Positions 8,333 to 16,875 are shown, counted from the stretch's first letter. The stretch is DNA of 56,687 bases from Acholeplasmatales bacterium (GCA_900767915.1 CAAGAX010000023.1:1-56687); one strand, 5' to 3'. The notes: generated from the letters alone by a model not told the origin. Numbers and translations are program-made.

Positions 8333-8854
8333 ATGGTTATGCGTCAAGAGCGTGTTGAACGTAAAGAAATTGAACAACCAGAGTTTGAAGAGCGTGTTGT
8401 TACAATCAACCGTGTAACTAAGGTTGTTAAAGGTGGTAGACGTTTCCGTTTCGCTGCTTTAGTAGTAATCGGCGATAGAAAAGGACACGTTGGCTTCGGT
8501 ACAGGTAAGGCTAATGAAGTACCTGATGCAATTAAGAAGGCCGTTGAAAGTGCAAAGAAAAACATGATTACTGTTTCTACAGTAAATACTACTATTCCTC
8601 ATGAAGTAACAGGTGTTTACGGTGCTGGTCGTGTAGTATTAAGACCTGCTTCAGCTGGTACTGGTGTTATCGCTGGTGGTCCAGTTCGTGCTGTAATCGA
8701 ATTAGCTGGTATCTCAGATATTTTATCTAAATCATTGGGTTCTGCTACACCAATTAATGTAGTTAGAGCTACAGTAGAAGGGTTAAAGAGCTTAGAGACT
8801 GTTGAACAAGTTGCTGCAAGACGTGGCAAGACAGTTGAAGAGCTTTTAGGGTAA
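8333..8854 (+). CDS. rpsE: 30S ribosomal protein S5
   Basis: S5, 173 aa, shapes decoding accuracy. The double-stranded-RNA-binding fold begins at residue ~20 (VVTINRVTKVVKGGRRFRF), with the glycine-rich GHVGFGTGKANEVP after it and the S5 C-terminal domain behind. Starts at 8333 or 8339 (two in-frame ATGs) are both possible. The stop is 5 bases before rpmD. Confidence 0.97.
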   Translation: MVMRQERVERKEIEQPEFEERVVTINRVTKVVKGGRRFRFAALVVIGDRKGHVGFGTGKANEVPDAIKKAVESAKKNMITVSTVNTTIPHEVTGVYGAGRVVLRPASAGTGVIAGGPVRAVIELAGISDILSKSLGSATPINVVRATVEGLKSLETVEQVAARRGKTVEELLG

Positions 8855-8859
8855 TTATC

Positions 8860-9033
8860 ATGTATAAGATTACATTAGTAAAAAGCTTAATTGGTCGTAG
8901 ACCTAATCAAGTTGCAACAGCTAAGGCTTTAGGTTTAACTAAAGTTGGTCAAACTGTTACAAAAGAGGAAAATGAAGCAATAAAGGGTATGATTGTTACC
9001 ATAGCTCATATGGTAAAGGTTGTCCAAGAATAA
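8860..9033 (+). CDS. rpmD: 50S ribosomal protein L30
   Basis: L30, 57 aa, is a small two-helix, three-strand protein of the 50S. The reading frame begins MYKITLVKSLIGRRPNQ, the family opening, and runs to a TAA at 9031. It starts only 5 bases after rpsE with a weak GGGTAA site, so it probably depends on coupling. Confidence 0.95.
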   Translation: MYKITLVKSLIGRRPNQVATAKALGLTKVGQTVTKEENEAIKGMIVTIAHMVKVVQE

Positions 9034-9050
9034 TAAGGAGGTACCAATAA

Positions 9051-9488
9051 ATGTTAAATCAATTAAAACCAGTAGAAGGCGCAAGACATTCTAAGAAGCG
9101 TCTTGGACGTGGAATCGGTTCAGGAATTGGTCATACTTCTGGTAAAGGTACAAAGGGTCAAAATTCTCGTTCAGGCGGTGGAGTTCGTCCAGGATTTGAA
9201 GGAGGTCAATTACCTTTATTCCAACGTTTACCAAAGAGAGGATTCCACAATCCAACTAGAGTTGAATATGCAATCGTAAATCTAGAGGATTTAGAAGTAT
9301 TTGAAAATGATTCTGTTGTTGACATTCAAGCATTAATTGAATCTGGCTTAGTTAAGGATGTTAAGGATGGAGTTAAGGTTTTAGGCAAAGGTGAATTAAC
9401 AAAGAAGCTTACTGTTAAGGCAAACAAATTCTCAGAGTCTGCTCAAAAAGCTATTGAAGCTTTAGGCGGATCTGTTGAGGTGATTTAA
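9051..9488 (+). CDS. rplO: 50S ribosomal protein L15
   Basis: L15, 145 aa, is an assembly protein of the 50S. The Gly/Arg-rich N-terminal tail (residues 12-50, GRGIGSGIGHTSGKGTKGQ then FEGGQLPL) is unmistakable. AAGGAGG precedes the ATG. The last codons carry the ribosome-binding site of secY. Confidence 0.97.
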   Translation: MLNQLKPVEGARHSKKRLGRGIGSGIGHTSGKGTKGQNSRSGGGVRPGFEGGQLPLFQRLPKRGFHNPTRVEYAIVNLEDLEVFENDSVVDIQALIESGLVKDVKDGVKVLGKGELTKKLTVKANKFSESAQKAIEALGGSVEVI

Positions 9489-10793
9489 TTGCTAAATAAG
9501 GCAAAGCTAATTTTAAGTAATCGTGAGATTGTCCTTAAAATTTTAATTACATTTGCATTGCTATTAGTGTTTAAAGCTGGAACTTATATTCCTATTCCAT
9601 TAATTTCAACTGCAAATGTACAAGCTATTGTTTCGGGCAATGACTTTTTAACAGTATTAAATGCCTTTTCAGGTGGAGGTTTGTCTAACTTCTCTATTTT
9701 GGCATTAGGTATTTCACCTTATATTACTGCATCAATTGTAATTCAAATGATGCAAATGATCATTCCAAAGTTTAAAGAGTGGGGTGAGTCTGGTGAAGCA
9801 GGTAAGCAAAAGCTTAACCGCGTAACTAGATATGTTACAGTTCTTATAGCATTAATTCAAGGTTTATTAATTATTTTCAGCTTAGGTGCTAAGCCAGAAA
9901 ATATTTTAGTAGATTCAGTTCTTGCTTATAAGAATATTTATTGGTTAATGTTTATCTATATGGCAGTGGTTATAACAGCTGGTTCAGCATTTACAATGTG
10001 GCTTGCTGATTTAATTACACGTCATGGTATAGGTAATGGTTCATCAATGATAATTTCTGCAGGTATTATTTCAACTATTCCTACAATGTTTGCAACATTA
10101 TCATCTACATATTTAGGAGCTAATTTCTCTGTTGGAAATTTATTCTTATTTATCTTAGTAGTAATCCTTTATGTTGCTATGATTGTTGGTGTTGTATTCT
10201 TCGAAGGAGCAGTAAGAAAAATTCCTGTTCAATATGCTAACCGTCAGGTTGGACAACAAGGTTCAGATATTCCTATTAAGTTGAATAGTGCAAATGTTAT
10301 TCCAGTAATCTTTGCATCAACAATTTTATCAATACCTTTAACAATAATAGGTGCTTTAGGACTTCAAACTTCTACATCTAATACTGCTTATTGGTTTGAA
10401 CAAATTTTCTCAACAAGTCAACCTATTGGTATTGCATTATATGTTTTATTAATTATATTCTTTAGTTTCTTCTATTCATTTATGCAAGTTGATCCAGAGC
10501 GTATCGCTGATAATCTAGATAAGCAAGGTGCATATATTCCAGGATATCGTCCAGGAGAGGAAACAAAGAATCAATTATCTAAGATGTTATTTAGAATCAC
10601 TTTAATTGGTGCAGCATACCTAGTAATCTTAGCTATGGTTCCCATTATTGTAACTAAAGCATTTGGATTTACATCATCTGCTATTCAAATTGGTGGTACT
10701 TCTTTAATAATCATTGTTGGTGTTGCAATCGAAACATTTAGACAAATTGAGACTGCATCTGAAACAAAGGATTATAAGGGATTCTTAGATTAA
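9489..10793 (+). CDS. secY: preprotein translocase subunit SecY (TTG start)
   Basis: SecY, 434 aa, is the channel subunit of the SecYEG translocon in the cytoplasmic membrane. Ten membrane helices can be traced. FKAGTYIPIPLI precedes the plug region, and cytoplasmic loops carry RKIPVQYANRQVG and DLITRHGIGNGSS. The start is TTG directly after the rplO stop, served by GAGGTGA inside rplO. It would export the lipoproteins and glycosidases encoded later in this window. Confidence 0.97.
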   Translation: MLNKAKLILSNREIVLKILITFALLLVFKAGTYIPIPLISTANVQAIVSGNDFLTVLNAFSGGGLSNFSILALGISPYITASIVIQMMQMIIPKFKEWGESGEAGKQKLNRVTRYVTVLIALIQGLLIIFSLGAKPENILVDSVLAYKNIYWLMFIYMAVVITAGSAFTMWLADLITRHGIGNGSSMIISAGIISTIPTMFATLSSTYLGANFSVGNLFLFILVVILYVAMIVGVVFFEGAVRKIPVQYANRQVGQQGSDIPIKLNSANVIPVIFASTILSIPLTIIGALGLQTSTSNTAYWFEQIFSTSQPIGIALYVLLIIFFSFFYSFMQVDPERIADNLDKQGAYIPGYRPGEETKNQLSKMLFRITLIGAAYLVILAMVPIIVTKAFGFTSSAIQIGGTSLIIIVGVAIETFRQIETASETKDYKGFLD

Positions 10794-10810
10794 TTAGGAG
10801 GAAATTCATA

Positions 10811-11455
10811 ATGAAATTATTAATTATGGGTAGACCTGGAGCAGGAAAGGGTACTCAGGCTGTAAATATTAGAGAATATTATCATATTCCTCATATTTCT
10901 ACAGGTGATATGTTCCGTGCTGCAATTAAAAATCAAACAAAGCTTGGTCTTGAGGCTAAAAGCTATATGGATCAAGGTGCTCTAGTACCAGATGAGGTTA
11001 CAATCGGTATTGTAGAGGAAAGATTACTTGCTGACGATTGTAAAAACGGATTCCTTCTTGATGGTTTCCCAAGAACAATTGCTCAAGCAGAAGCATTAGA
11101 TGCATTCTTAAAGAAGAATGGAATTAAGCTTGATGCTGTTTTAGATGTAAACGTACCAGCAGAAATCTTAGTAAGACGTATGGTTGGTAGACGTGTATGT
11201 AAAAATTGTGGTGCAACATTCCATGTTGAATTTAATGCACCAAAGGTTGAGGGAATCTGCGATAATTGTGGAGCTACATTAGTTCAACGTGCAGATGATA
11301 CTGAGGCTACAGCAAAAAATCGTTTAACAGTTTACGATAATCAAACTGCTCCATTGCTAGAATTCTATAAGAAGCAAAATATTTTAAAAACTGTAAATGG
11401 TGATCAACCATTAGATAAGGTTTTTGATGATATTAAGGTTGTACTTGGTGCTTGA
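10811..11455 (+). CDS. adk: adenylate kinase, zinc-type
   Basis: Adenylate kinase (ATP + AMP = 2 ADP), 214 aa, cytosolic. The P-loop is GRPGAGKGTQ at residues 7-16, the AMP region THIS-like HISTGDMFRA follows, and the lid has two CxxC pairs (CKNC, CDNC) that bind zinc in Gram-positive enzymes. DGFPRT is also present. It ends at a TGA at normal length, showing that TGA is a stop here. The usual next gene map is absent; 368 bases of structured non-coding DNA follow. Confidence 0.97.
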   Translation: MKLLIMGRPGAGKGTQAVNIREYYHIPHISTGDMFRAAIKNQTKLGLEAKSYMDQGALVPDEVTIGIVEERLLADDCKNGFLLDGFPRTIAQAEALDAFLKKNGIKLDAVLDVNVPAEILVRRMVGRRVCKNCGATFHVEFNAPKVEGICDNCGATLVQRADDTEATAKNRLTVYDNQTAPLLEFYKKQNILKTVNGDQPLDKVFDDIKVVLGA

Positions 11456-11805
11456 TATATGATTCAAATCATATAGTAGCATTGTGTCACAAATTAAAGC
11501 ATGCTTTGCATGGGAACTAAATTTAGAAATTAATTTTAGAAGGATGTTGTTTAACATCAAATAAAGGTGGTTGTTCATGATATTCCATTTGAAATACGTA
11601 GCTTTTATTTGGGATATCATGGAGATTCAGCTTATAAAACAACCATAGCATTAGTAATATTGTCTATAATGCTTTTCTAGCTTATGATATAGTCTTAGGC
11701 ACATTGACTATATTGTAATGAAATGTTTATAAATTTTAGCTAGTGTATAATGCTGGCACATATTGTTATAATTTATATTTAGAATCAAATACGCTTTAAT
11801 AAAAT
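11456..11805 (+). ncRNA. structured non-coding stretch between adk and infA (candidate RNA)
   Basis: No convincing gene is present on either strand. The plus strand carries several inverted repeats: a near-palindrome at 11456-11475; GATGTT/AACATC near 11542-11557; a long arm pair CATGATATTCC near 11576 with GGATATCATG near 11613, enclosed by GGTTGTT/AACAACC; AGCATTA/TAATGCT near 11648-11675; and ATATAGTC/GACTATAT near 11687-11714. A TATAAT at 11767-11772 could be a promoter for infA. It may be a cis-regulatory leader, a small RNA or the scar of a lost map gene. Confidence 0.45.
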
Positions 11806-11823
11806 TAGGAGGCTTAAGTTTCA

Positions 11824-12045
11824 ATGGCAAAAAAAGACGATGTAATTGAAATGGAGGGTAGAGTTGAAGAAGTTCTACCTAACACACAATTTATTGTAAC
11901 ATTAGATAATGGTCATCAGGTTAAAGCCCACGTTTCTGGTAAAATCCGCATGAATAACATACGCATTTTACCAGGTGATAAGGTAACAATTGAGTTATCA
12001 ACCTATGATTTAACACGTGGAAGAATTACTTACAGACATAAATAA
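11824..12045 (+). CDS. infA: translation initiation factor IF-1
   Basis: IF-1, 73 aa, is an OB-fold protein that binds the 30S A-site during initiation. The family core IEMEGRVEEVLPNTQF and the end YDLTRGRITYRHK are present. AGGAGG lies 11 bases before ATG. It starts the second half of the operon (infA-rpmJ-rpsM-rpsK-rpoA-rplQ), which may have its own promoter in the preceding gap. Confidence 0.97.
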   Translation: MAKKDDVIEMEGRVEEVLPNTQFIVTLDNGHQVKAHVSGKIRMNNIRILPGDKVTIELSTYDLTRGRITYRHK

Positions 12046-12062
12046 CATTGGAGGTATTTTAT

Positions 12063-12176
12063 ATGAAAGTAAGACCATCAGTAAAACCAATATGCGATAA
12101 ATGCAAGGTTATTAAGCGCAAGGGCCGTGTAATGGTTATTTGCGAAAACCCAAAACATAAACAAAGACAAGGATAG
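12063..12176 (+). CDS. rpmJ: 50S ribosomal protein L36, zinc form
   Basis: L36, 37 aa, is the smallest 50S protein. The sequence starts MKVRPSVKPICDKCKVIKRK and ends KHKQRQG. The C-x2-C...C-x4-H type zinc ligands (C11, C14, C27, H32) are all there. It runs from ATG at 12063 to TAG at 12174. Confidence 0.96.
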   Translation: MKVRPSVKPICDKCKVIKRKGRVMVICENPKHKQRQG

Positions 12177-12196
12177 AAAGTAGGAGGTGCAGAATT

Positions 12197-12562
12197 ATGG
12201 CACGTATTGCAGGAGTAGATATTCCAAATGAAAAAAGAGTAGTTATTTCTTTACAATACATTTATGGTATTGGCGAAACAACTGCTAAAAATATTTTAAA
12301 GGCTGCGGGTGTTTCTGAGGACATTCGTACAAAAGATTTAACTGAGGAGCAATTGGGTGCAATTCGTTCTCAAGTTTCTAAAATTAAGGTTGAAGGAGAT
12401 CTTCGTAGAGAAGTTGCTCTTAACATTAAGCGTTTAATGGAAATTGGTTGCTATAGAGGAATTCGTCATCGTAAGGGATTACCTGTTCGTGGACAAAATA
12501 CTCGTAACAATTCTCGTACTCGTAAGGGTCCAAGACATACAATTGCAAATCATAAGAAGTAA
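12197..12562 (+). CDS. rpsM: 30S ribosomal protein S13
   Basis: S13, 121 aa, sits at the top of the 30S head and contacts tRNA and the 50S. The opening ARIAGVDIPNEKRVVISLQY with a helix-hairpin-helix (YGIGETTAKNIL) and the basic tail GLPVRGQNTRNNSRTRKG are diagnostic. AGGAGG precedes the start. Confidence 0.97.
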   Translation: MARIAGVDIPNEKRVVISLQYIYGIGETTAKNILKAAGVSEDIRTKDLTEEQLGAIRSQVSKIKVEGDLRREVALNIKRLMEIGCYRGIRHRKGLPVRGQNTRNNSRTRKGPRHTIANHKK

Positions 12563-12578
12563 GAGGAGGATTTAAAAC

Positions 12579-12962
12579 ATGGCACGTAAAGTTCAAAAGC
12601 GTCGTGTGAAAAGAAACTGCCCAGTTGGTGTAGCTCATATTCATTCGACTTTCAATAATACAATAGTTACTATCACTGACCCTCAAGGAAATGTTATTTC
12701 TTGGAGCAGTGCAGGTGCATTAGGCTTTAAGGGTAGTCGTAAGTCAACTCCTTTTGCCGCACAAATGGCTAGTGAAGCAGCAGCTAAATCAGCTGTAGAT
12801 CAAGGTGTAGCTAAGGTTGAAGTAGAAGTTAAGGGTCCTGGTCAAGGACGTGAGGCTGCTATTCGTTCATTAACTGTAGCTGGTCTTGAAATTACAGCTA
12901 TTACAGATGTAACACCAGTTCCACATAATGGTTGTCGTCCACCAAAGCGTCCTCGTGGATAG
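12579..12962 (+). CDS. rpsK: 30S ribosomal protein S11
   Basis: S11, 127 aa, forms part of the platform near the E-site. GVAHIHSTFNNTIVTITDPQG at the start, GRKSTPFAAQ-like SRKSTPFAAQMA near residue 54 and the C-terminal NGCRPPKRPRG are conserved. The gap to rpoA (78 bases) is AT-rich with no clear terminator. Confidence 0.97.
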   Translation: MARKVQKRRVKRNCPVGVAHIHSTFNNTIVTITDPQGNVISWSSAGALGFKGSRKSTPFAAQMASEAAAKSAVDQGVAKVEVEVKGPGQGREAAIRSLTVAGLEITAITDVTPVPHNGCRPPKRPRG

Positions 12963-13040
12963 TATTTTGGATTTAAAAGAAGTAAAAGATATACAATTTA
13001 ATATTTTTAAACTTTTAATTAAAAAATAGGAGGCCCATTA

Positions 13041-14000
13041 ATGAAAGATTTAAAATTTGAAAAACCAAGAACTAATGTAGAAGAAATTTCTAATCAAGGT
13101 AGTTATGGTAAATTTGTTATTTCACCTCTTGAAAGAGGATTTGGTATAACATTAGGTAATGCATTACGTAGAACATTACTTTCTTCATTACCAGGTGCAG
13201 CATTCGTTAATGTAAAAATTGATGGTGCTGAACATGAATTCCAAAACGTTGATGGTATTGTAGAAGATGTTATTACTATTATACTTAACCTTAAGAGAGT
13301 AGTTTTAGTTGTTGATTCTGAAGATCCAAATTATGAAAAGACAGTTGAAATTAACAAGGGTGAAGGTGAAGTTACTGCAGCAGATATTATTCATGATAGC
13401 GACATTATTGTTGTTAATCCTGATCAACATATTGCAACAGTTGCAGCAGGTGGTAACTTACATATGTTCTTAACAATCCGCCGTGGTGTTGGTTTTGTTA
13501 GTTCAGTTGCAAATAAGGAATATAATAGGTCTGTTGGCGTTATTGCTATCGACTCTATTTATACTCCAATTGTAAATGTAGCATTCCATGTTGAGAAAAC
13601 ACGTGTTGAGAATGTAAATGTAGCATCTTTCGATAAGCTTGAAATTGAAGTAACAACAAATGGTTCTATTACAGCTAAGGAGGCTATTGCTATAGCTTCT
13701 AAGATGATGATTGAACATCTACAGGTTGTCGTTGAGTTAAGTGAGAAGGCTTCTTCTAATGAATTCATGATTGAAGCTGAAGATGATAATCAAAATCGTA
13801 AGCTTGAAATGACTATTGATGAGCTAGATTTAACAGTTCGTTCATACAACTGCTTAAAGAGAGCTGGTATTAATACTGTTGCCGAATTGGCAGTAAAGTC
13901 TGAAGAAGATATGATTAAGGTTCGTAACCTTGGTAGAAAATCTTTAAAGGAAATCAAAGAAAAGCTTGAAGCATTGGGTTTAGGCTTTAAGAAAAACTAA
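13041..14000 (+). CDS. rpoA: DNA-directed RNA polymerase subunit alpha
   Basis: Alpha subunit, 319 aa. The N-terminal domain (residues 1 to ~230) drives assembly and contains ERGFGITLGNALRRTLLSSLPG. A linker follows, then the C-terminal helix-hairpin-helix domain (residues ~250-315, LTVRSYNCLKRAGINTV and VRNLGRKSLKEI), which binds UP elements and activators. AGGAGG precedes the ATG. Its place after rpsK is the standard alpha operon order. Confidence 0.98.
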   Translation: MKDLKFEKPRTNVEEISNQGSYGKFVISPLERGFGITLGNALRRTLLSSLPGAAFVNVKIDGAEHEFQNVDGIVEDVITIILNLKRVVLVVDSEDPNYEKTVEINKGEGEVTAADIIHDSDIIVVNPDQHIATVAAGGNLHMFLTIRRGVGFVSSVANKEYNRSVGVIAIDSIYTPIVNVAFHVEKTRVENVNVASFDKLEIEVTTNGSITAKEAIAIASKMMIEHLQVVVELSEKASSNEFMIEAEDDNQNRKLEMTIDELDLTVRSYNCLKRAGINTVAELAVKSEEDMIKVRNLGRKSLKEIKEKLEALGLGFKKN

Positions 14001-14021
14001 TTTAAAGGAGAATTAAGTAAC

Positions 14022-14381
14022 ATGGCATATAGTAGATTACGCCGTAGTTCAGATCAAAGAAAAGCTTTACTTCGTGATTTAATCACTGATTTAATTCTTA
14101 ATGGTCAAATTGAAACTACAGTAGCAAAGGCAAAAGAATTAAAGAGAATTGCTGATAAAATGGTTACTCTAGGTAAGACTAATACTCTTCATGCTCGTCG
14201 TCAGGCAGCAGCATTCATTCGTTTTGAAAAGGATGAAGAAGGTAATTATGCAATTCAAAAGCTATTTAATGAAATAGCTCCTAAGTTTGCTAGCCGTAAT
14301 GGTGGTTATACTCGTATAATTAAGACTGGTTACCGTCGTGGTGATGCAGCACCTATGGCAATTATTTCTTGGGTTGAATAA
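14022..14381 (+). CDS. rplQ: 50S ribosomal protein L17
   Basis: L17, 119 aa, is the last gene of the super-operon. RLRRSSDQRKALLRDL near the start and the C-terminal GGYTRIIKTGYRRGDAAPMAII are the family signature. AAAGGAG precedes the ATG. A strong terminator begins 9 bases after the stop, closing a block of about 14 kb. Confidence 0.97.
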   Translation: MAYSRLRRSSDQRKALLRDLITDLILNGQIETTVAKAKELKRIADKMVTLGKTNTLHARRQAAAFIRFEKDEEGNYAIQKLFNEIAPKFASRNGGYTRIIKTGYRRGDAAPMAIISWVE

Positions 14382-14390
14382 TTAATTTTT

Positions 14391-14416
14391 AAGGTGGATT
14401 AAGTTCCACCTTTTTT
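14391..14416 (+). terminator. intrinsic terminator of the ribosomal operon
   Basis: AAGGTGGA at 14391-14398 pairs perfectly with TCCACCTT at 14405-14412, with a 6-base loop and a following T-run. Confidence 0.9.
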
Positions 14417-14490
14417 CTTTATAATTGTAATAAAAATTTTTTATCATAAATGATAAAAAATAAAGTCTTTTTATATATCACTATTTTTGT

Positions 14491-14496
14491 TATAAT
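14491..14496 (+). promoter_or_regulatory. probable -10 box for the MetE-like gene
   Basis: A perfect TATAAT stands about 108 bases before the gene, with only a weak T-rich -35 region. The leader after it is AT-rich, with a modest complementary pair (around 14520 and 14575). I recognise no SAM or T-box riboswitch in it. Confidence 0.4.
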
Positions 14497-14603
14497 TTAA
14501 CATAGGAAATAAATATTATTCTAAAATAGATTATTTTTACCTTTTATTTAATAATTAAAGGGTTTTTATTTTCTAAAAAGAAAAATATAAAGGAGAAATA
14601 AAT

Positions 14604-15707
14604 ATGTTAAATATAAAATATGATATAGTAGGTTCATTTTTAAGACCAAAGGGAATTCATGAAGCAAGAAGAAAATATTTTAATAAAGAAATTACACTAG
14701 AAGAACTAACATCAATCGAAAATATTGAGATATCTAAGCTTGTTGAAAAAGAAGTAGCACATGGTTTAAAAATAGTAACAGACGGTGAATTTAGACGTCG
14801 TTGGTGGCATCTAGATTGGTTAAATGAATTTGATGGCTTTGAAACTGTTCATTTAGACAAGGTTATTAATGGAATGAATCATCATATTGAATATGGACAT
14901 GTAGTAGGAAAATTTTCATACGATCCAAATAAGAAGCATAGAGAAGTTGATGCTTATGATTATTTATATAATGAGGTAAAAAAATACCCTGGAATTATTG
15001 CCAAAAAAAGTATCTCAGGTCCTAATATGATTTTAATAGATCATCTATTACAATTAGGAATTAAAAATACTATTTACTATGGAACTAATATTGATTTATT
15101 AATTGATGATATTGGTATTGCTTATCAAACAGCTATAAAGGATTTTTATAATCATGGCTGTAGATACCTTCAAATTGATGATACATCATGGACATATATG
15201 ATTGATGAAAATTTCAATAAAAAGGTAACTGCTTTAGGCTACACTAAAAAAGAAATCTTAGAGTTCTTTAGACGTGTCTCAACAAAAGCATTAGAAAATA
15301 GACCTCTTGATATGCAAATAGCTACTCACTTTTGTAAAGGTAATTTCAAAGGAAGACCTTTATTTTCAGGCTTCTATGATTCAGTTGCCCCTATTATCCT
15401 TTCAATTCCATATGATGGCTATTTTGTGGAATATGATGATGCAAGATCAGGAGCCTTTTTACCTTGGAGTGAAATAAAAAATACAAATAAAACCTTTGTT
15501 GTTGGACTAATCTCAACAAAAACCTCTGTAATTGAAACAAAGGAAGATATCAAAAAAAGATTTTTTGAATGTAAAAAAATAGTAGGTGATAATATTGCAT
15601 TATCGCCTCAATGTGGCTTCGCATCTGTAGAAGAGGGTAATTCTATAGAAGAAGAAATAGAATGGAAAAAAATTGACCTTTTAGTGTCTTGTAGCGATTT
15701 TATTTAA
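14604..15707 (+). CDS. short MetE-like methyltransferase (YxjG/YxjH type)
   Basis: This is a stand-alone catalytic barrel of the cobalamin-independent methionine synthase family, 367 aa, against ~750 aa for full MetE. The zinc ligands are all visible: H242 and C244 in ATHFCKGN, E276 in YFVEYDD, and C337 in SPQCGFAS. Short forms such as Bacillus YxjG/YxjH transfer a methyl group to homocysteine, but the methyl donor of such proteins is uncertain, so full MetE activity should not be assumed. The N-terminal folate domain is missing by design, not truncation. AAAGGAG precedes the start. Confidence 0.85.
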   Translation: MLNIKYDIVGSFLRPKGIHEARRKYFNKEITLEELTSIENIEISKLVEKEVAHGLKIVTDGEFRRRWWHLDWLNEFDGFETVHLDKVINGMNHHIEYGHVVGKFSYDPNKKHREVDAYDYLYNEVKKYPGIIAKKSISGPNMILIDHLLQLGIKNTIYYGTNIDLLIDDIGIAYQTAIKDFYNHGCRYLQIDDTSWTYMIDENFNKKVTALGYTKKEILEFFRRVSTKALENRPLDMQIATHFCKGNFKGRPLFSGFYDSVAPIILSIPYDGYFVEYDDARSGAFLPWSEIKNTNKTFVVGLISTKTSVIETKEDIKKRFFECKKIVGDNIALSPQCGFASVEEGNSIEEEIEWKKIDLLVSCSDFI

Positions 15708-15810
15708 ATAATATAAATGATTTTAAAATAGATATTAAGCTTGATTATCAATGATTTTGATTAGGGATTGTAATATATACCTTTTTATAAGACATCTTCT
15801 TAATTTACTC

Positions 15811-15838
15811 TTGATTTTTTATTTTATTATTATATAAT
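15811..15838 (+). promoter_or_regulatory. promoter of the queT transcript
   Basis: TTGATT at 15811-15816 and TATAAT at 15833-15838 are separated by 16 bases. Transcription would start near 15845, right at the first base of the riboswitch stem. Confidence 0.7.
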
Positions 15839-15848
15839 ACTGAAACGG

Positions 15849-15894
15849 AAAGATGTTCCTTGCCAAACCATCTTTTAAAATAAAAAACAAGGAG
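15849..15894 (+). promoter_or_regulatory. preQ1-I riboswitch
   Basis: Stem P1 is AAAGATG (15849-15855) with CATCTTT (15869-15875). The loop TTCCTTGCCAAAC follows the preQ1-I pattern TTC-N4-C..AC. The A-rich tail AAAATAAAAAACAAGG pairs back: CCTTG (15858-15862) with CAAGG (15888-15892), forming the H-type pseudoknot. The CAAGG arm overlaps the ribosome-binding site of the next gene, so ligand binding should block translation. The downstream gene, a QueT transporter, is a classic target of this class. Confidence 0.9.
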
Positions 15895-15900
15895 AAAAAA

Positions 15901-16776
15901 ATGAAAAAAAATATTGATATTAAGTTTATTGCTGAATCAGCAATAATAGCAGCATTATATGCTGCACTAACATGGTTGTTTGCGCCTATATCATATGGAC
16001 CAATTCAATTTAGAATTAGTGAGGTTTTAGTATTGTTAGTAGTATTAAATCCTAAGTATGCAATTAGCCTTATTATTGGTTGCTTTGTTGCTAATACAAC
16101 ATCAAGCCTAGGCTGGTATGATATGGTATTTGGTACTCTTGCAACAACCTTAGCCATTATTCCAATGATATTTGTTAGAAAGATGCCTATTGCTGCATTA
16201 TTTCCAGTAGTATCTAATGCTTTTATAGTTTCATTTGAATTAGGTTTAGCATTTGAATTATGGGGAGCAGGATTTTGGTATAATGTATGGACAGTTGGAC
16301 TTGGTGAATTAGTAGTGTTATTTTTATTAGGTATTCCTGTTATGACATTACTTGCTAAGAATGAAGCTGTTTCTAATGTTATGTCACTTGATAGCTCAAA
16401 AGCTTGTGATTTAAAAATTAATTCACAACAAATTATTTCAATTACTTTAGCAGTATTAGGTATTATTTTATTTATTGCATATCCAATGTATCAAAATGGA
16501 GAAAATAATTATTCGTTATTAGCTATTGCTAAAAATGGTACTTATTATTTATGGATATTTATTGGATTATGTGTATTATTCGCTTTAGTATATTTTGTTG
16601 ATAATAAGCTAATTAGATTAGTTTCATCTATTATTATTACTTTATGTGTATTAGCTACATATATAATTGTTGGTATAATTAATAATGATTGTTTTAAATG
16701 TTTCTATTATTATTTGTTAATTATTTATCCAATTTTATTAATTTGGTTATCTATTTATAGCTTTAAAAAAATATAA
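15901..16776 (+). CDS. queT: QueT-family queuosine-precursor transporter with extra membrane domain
   Basis: Substrate-binding (S) component of an ECF-type importer for a 7-deazaguanine precursor such as preQ1, 291 aa. Residues 1 to ~165 match QueT: AALYAALTWLFAP, YGPIQFRISEVLVLL, GCFVANTTSSLGWYD, and ELWGAGFWYNVWTVGLGE. Residues ~175-291 add about four more membrane helices not found in the ~170-aa family norm. The start at 15901 is chosen because the upstream in-frame codons lie in the riboswitch and AAGGAG sits 7 bases before this ATG. No ECF energising module is nearby; it probably uses shared EcfAA'T proteins. Confidence 0.88.
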   Translation: MKKNIDIKFIAESAIIAALYAALTWLFAPISYGPIQFRISEVLVLLVVLNPKYAISLIIGCFVANTTSSLGWYDMVFGTLATTLAIIPMIFVRKMPIAALFPVVSNAFIVSFELGLAFELWGAGFWYNVWTVGLGELVVLFLLGIPVMTLLAKNEAVSNVMSLDSSKACDLKINSQQIISITLAVLGIILFIAYPMYQNGENNYSLLAIAKNGTYYLWIFIGLCVLFALVYFVDNKLIRLVSSIIITLCVLATYIIVGIINNDCFKCFYYYLLIIYPILLIWLSIYSFKKI

Positions 16777-16791
16777 TTATTATAAGAAAAT

Positions 16792-16820
16792 TCCTACTGG
16801 GCAAGAGTAGGATTTTTTTT
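16792..16820 (+). terminator. intrinsic terminator after queT
   Basis: TCCTACT pairs with AGTAGGA across a 7-base loop, followed by eight T residues. Confidence 0.92.
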
Positions 16821-16875
16821 GTAAAAAATACTAAATTTTTTCTAAAATTTGTTTCTTATTTTTAGTTTGGAGTGT

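Noticed and set aside
8344..8829. Minus-strand reading frames inside rpsE
   Set aside because: They are antisense shadows of a strongly conserved ribosomal gene with no ribosome-binding site.
11453..11455. TGA read as tryptophan (Mycoplasma code)
   Set aside because: adk and rplP stop at TGA at normal family length, and Trp is encoded by TGG throughout.
15853..15900. Longer start for the QueT protein (16 extra residues)
   Set aside because: These codons lie in the riboswitch stem and loop, whereas the ATG at 15901 has its own ribosome-binding site.
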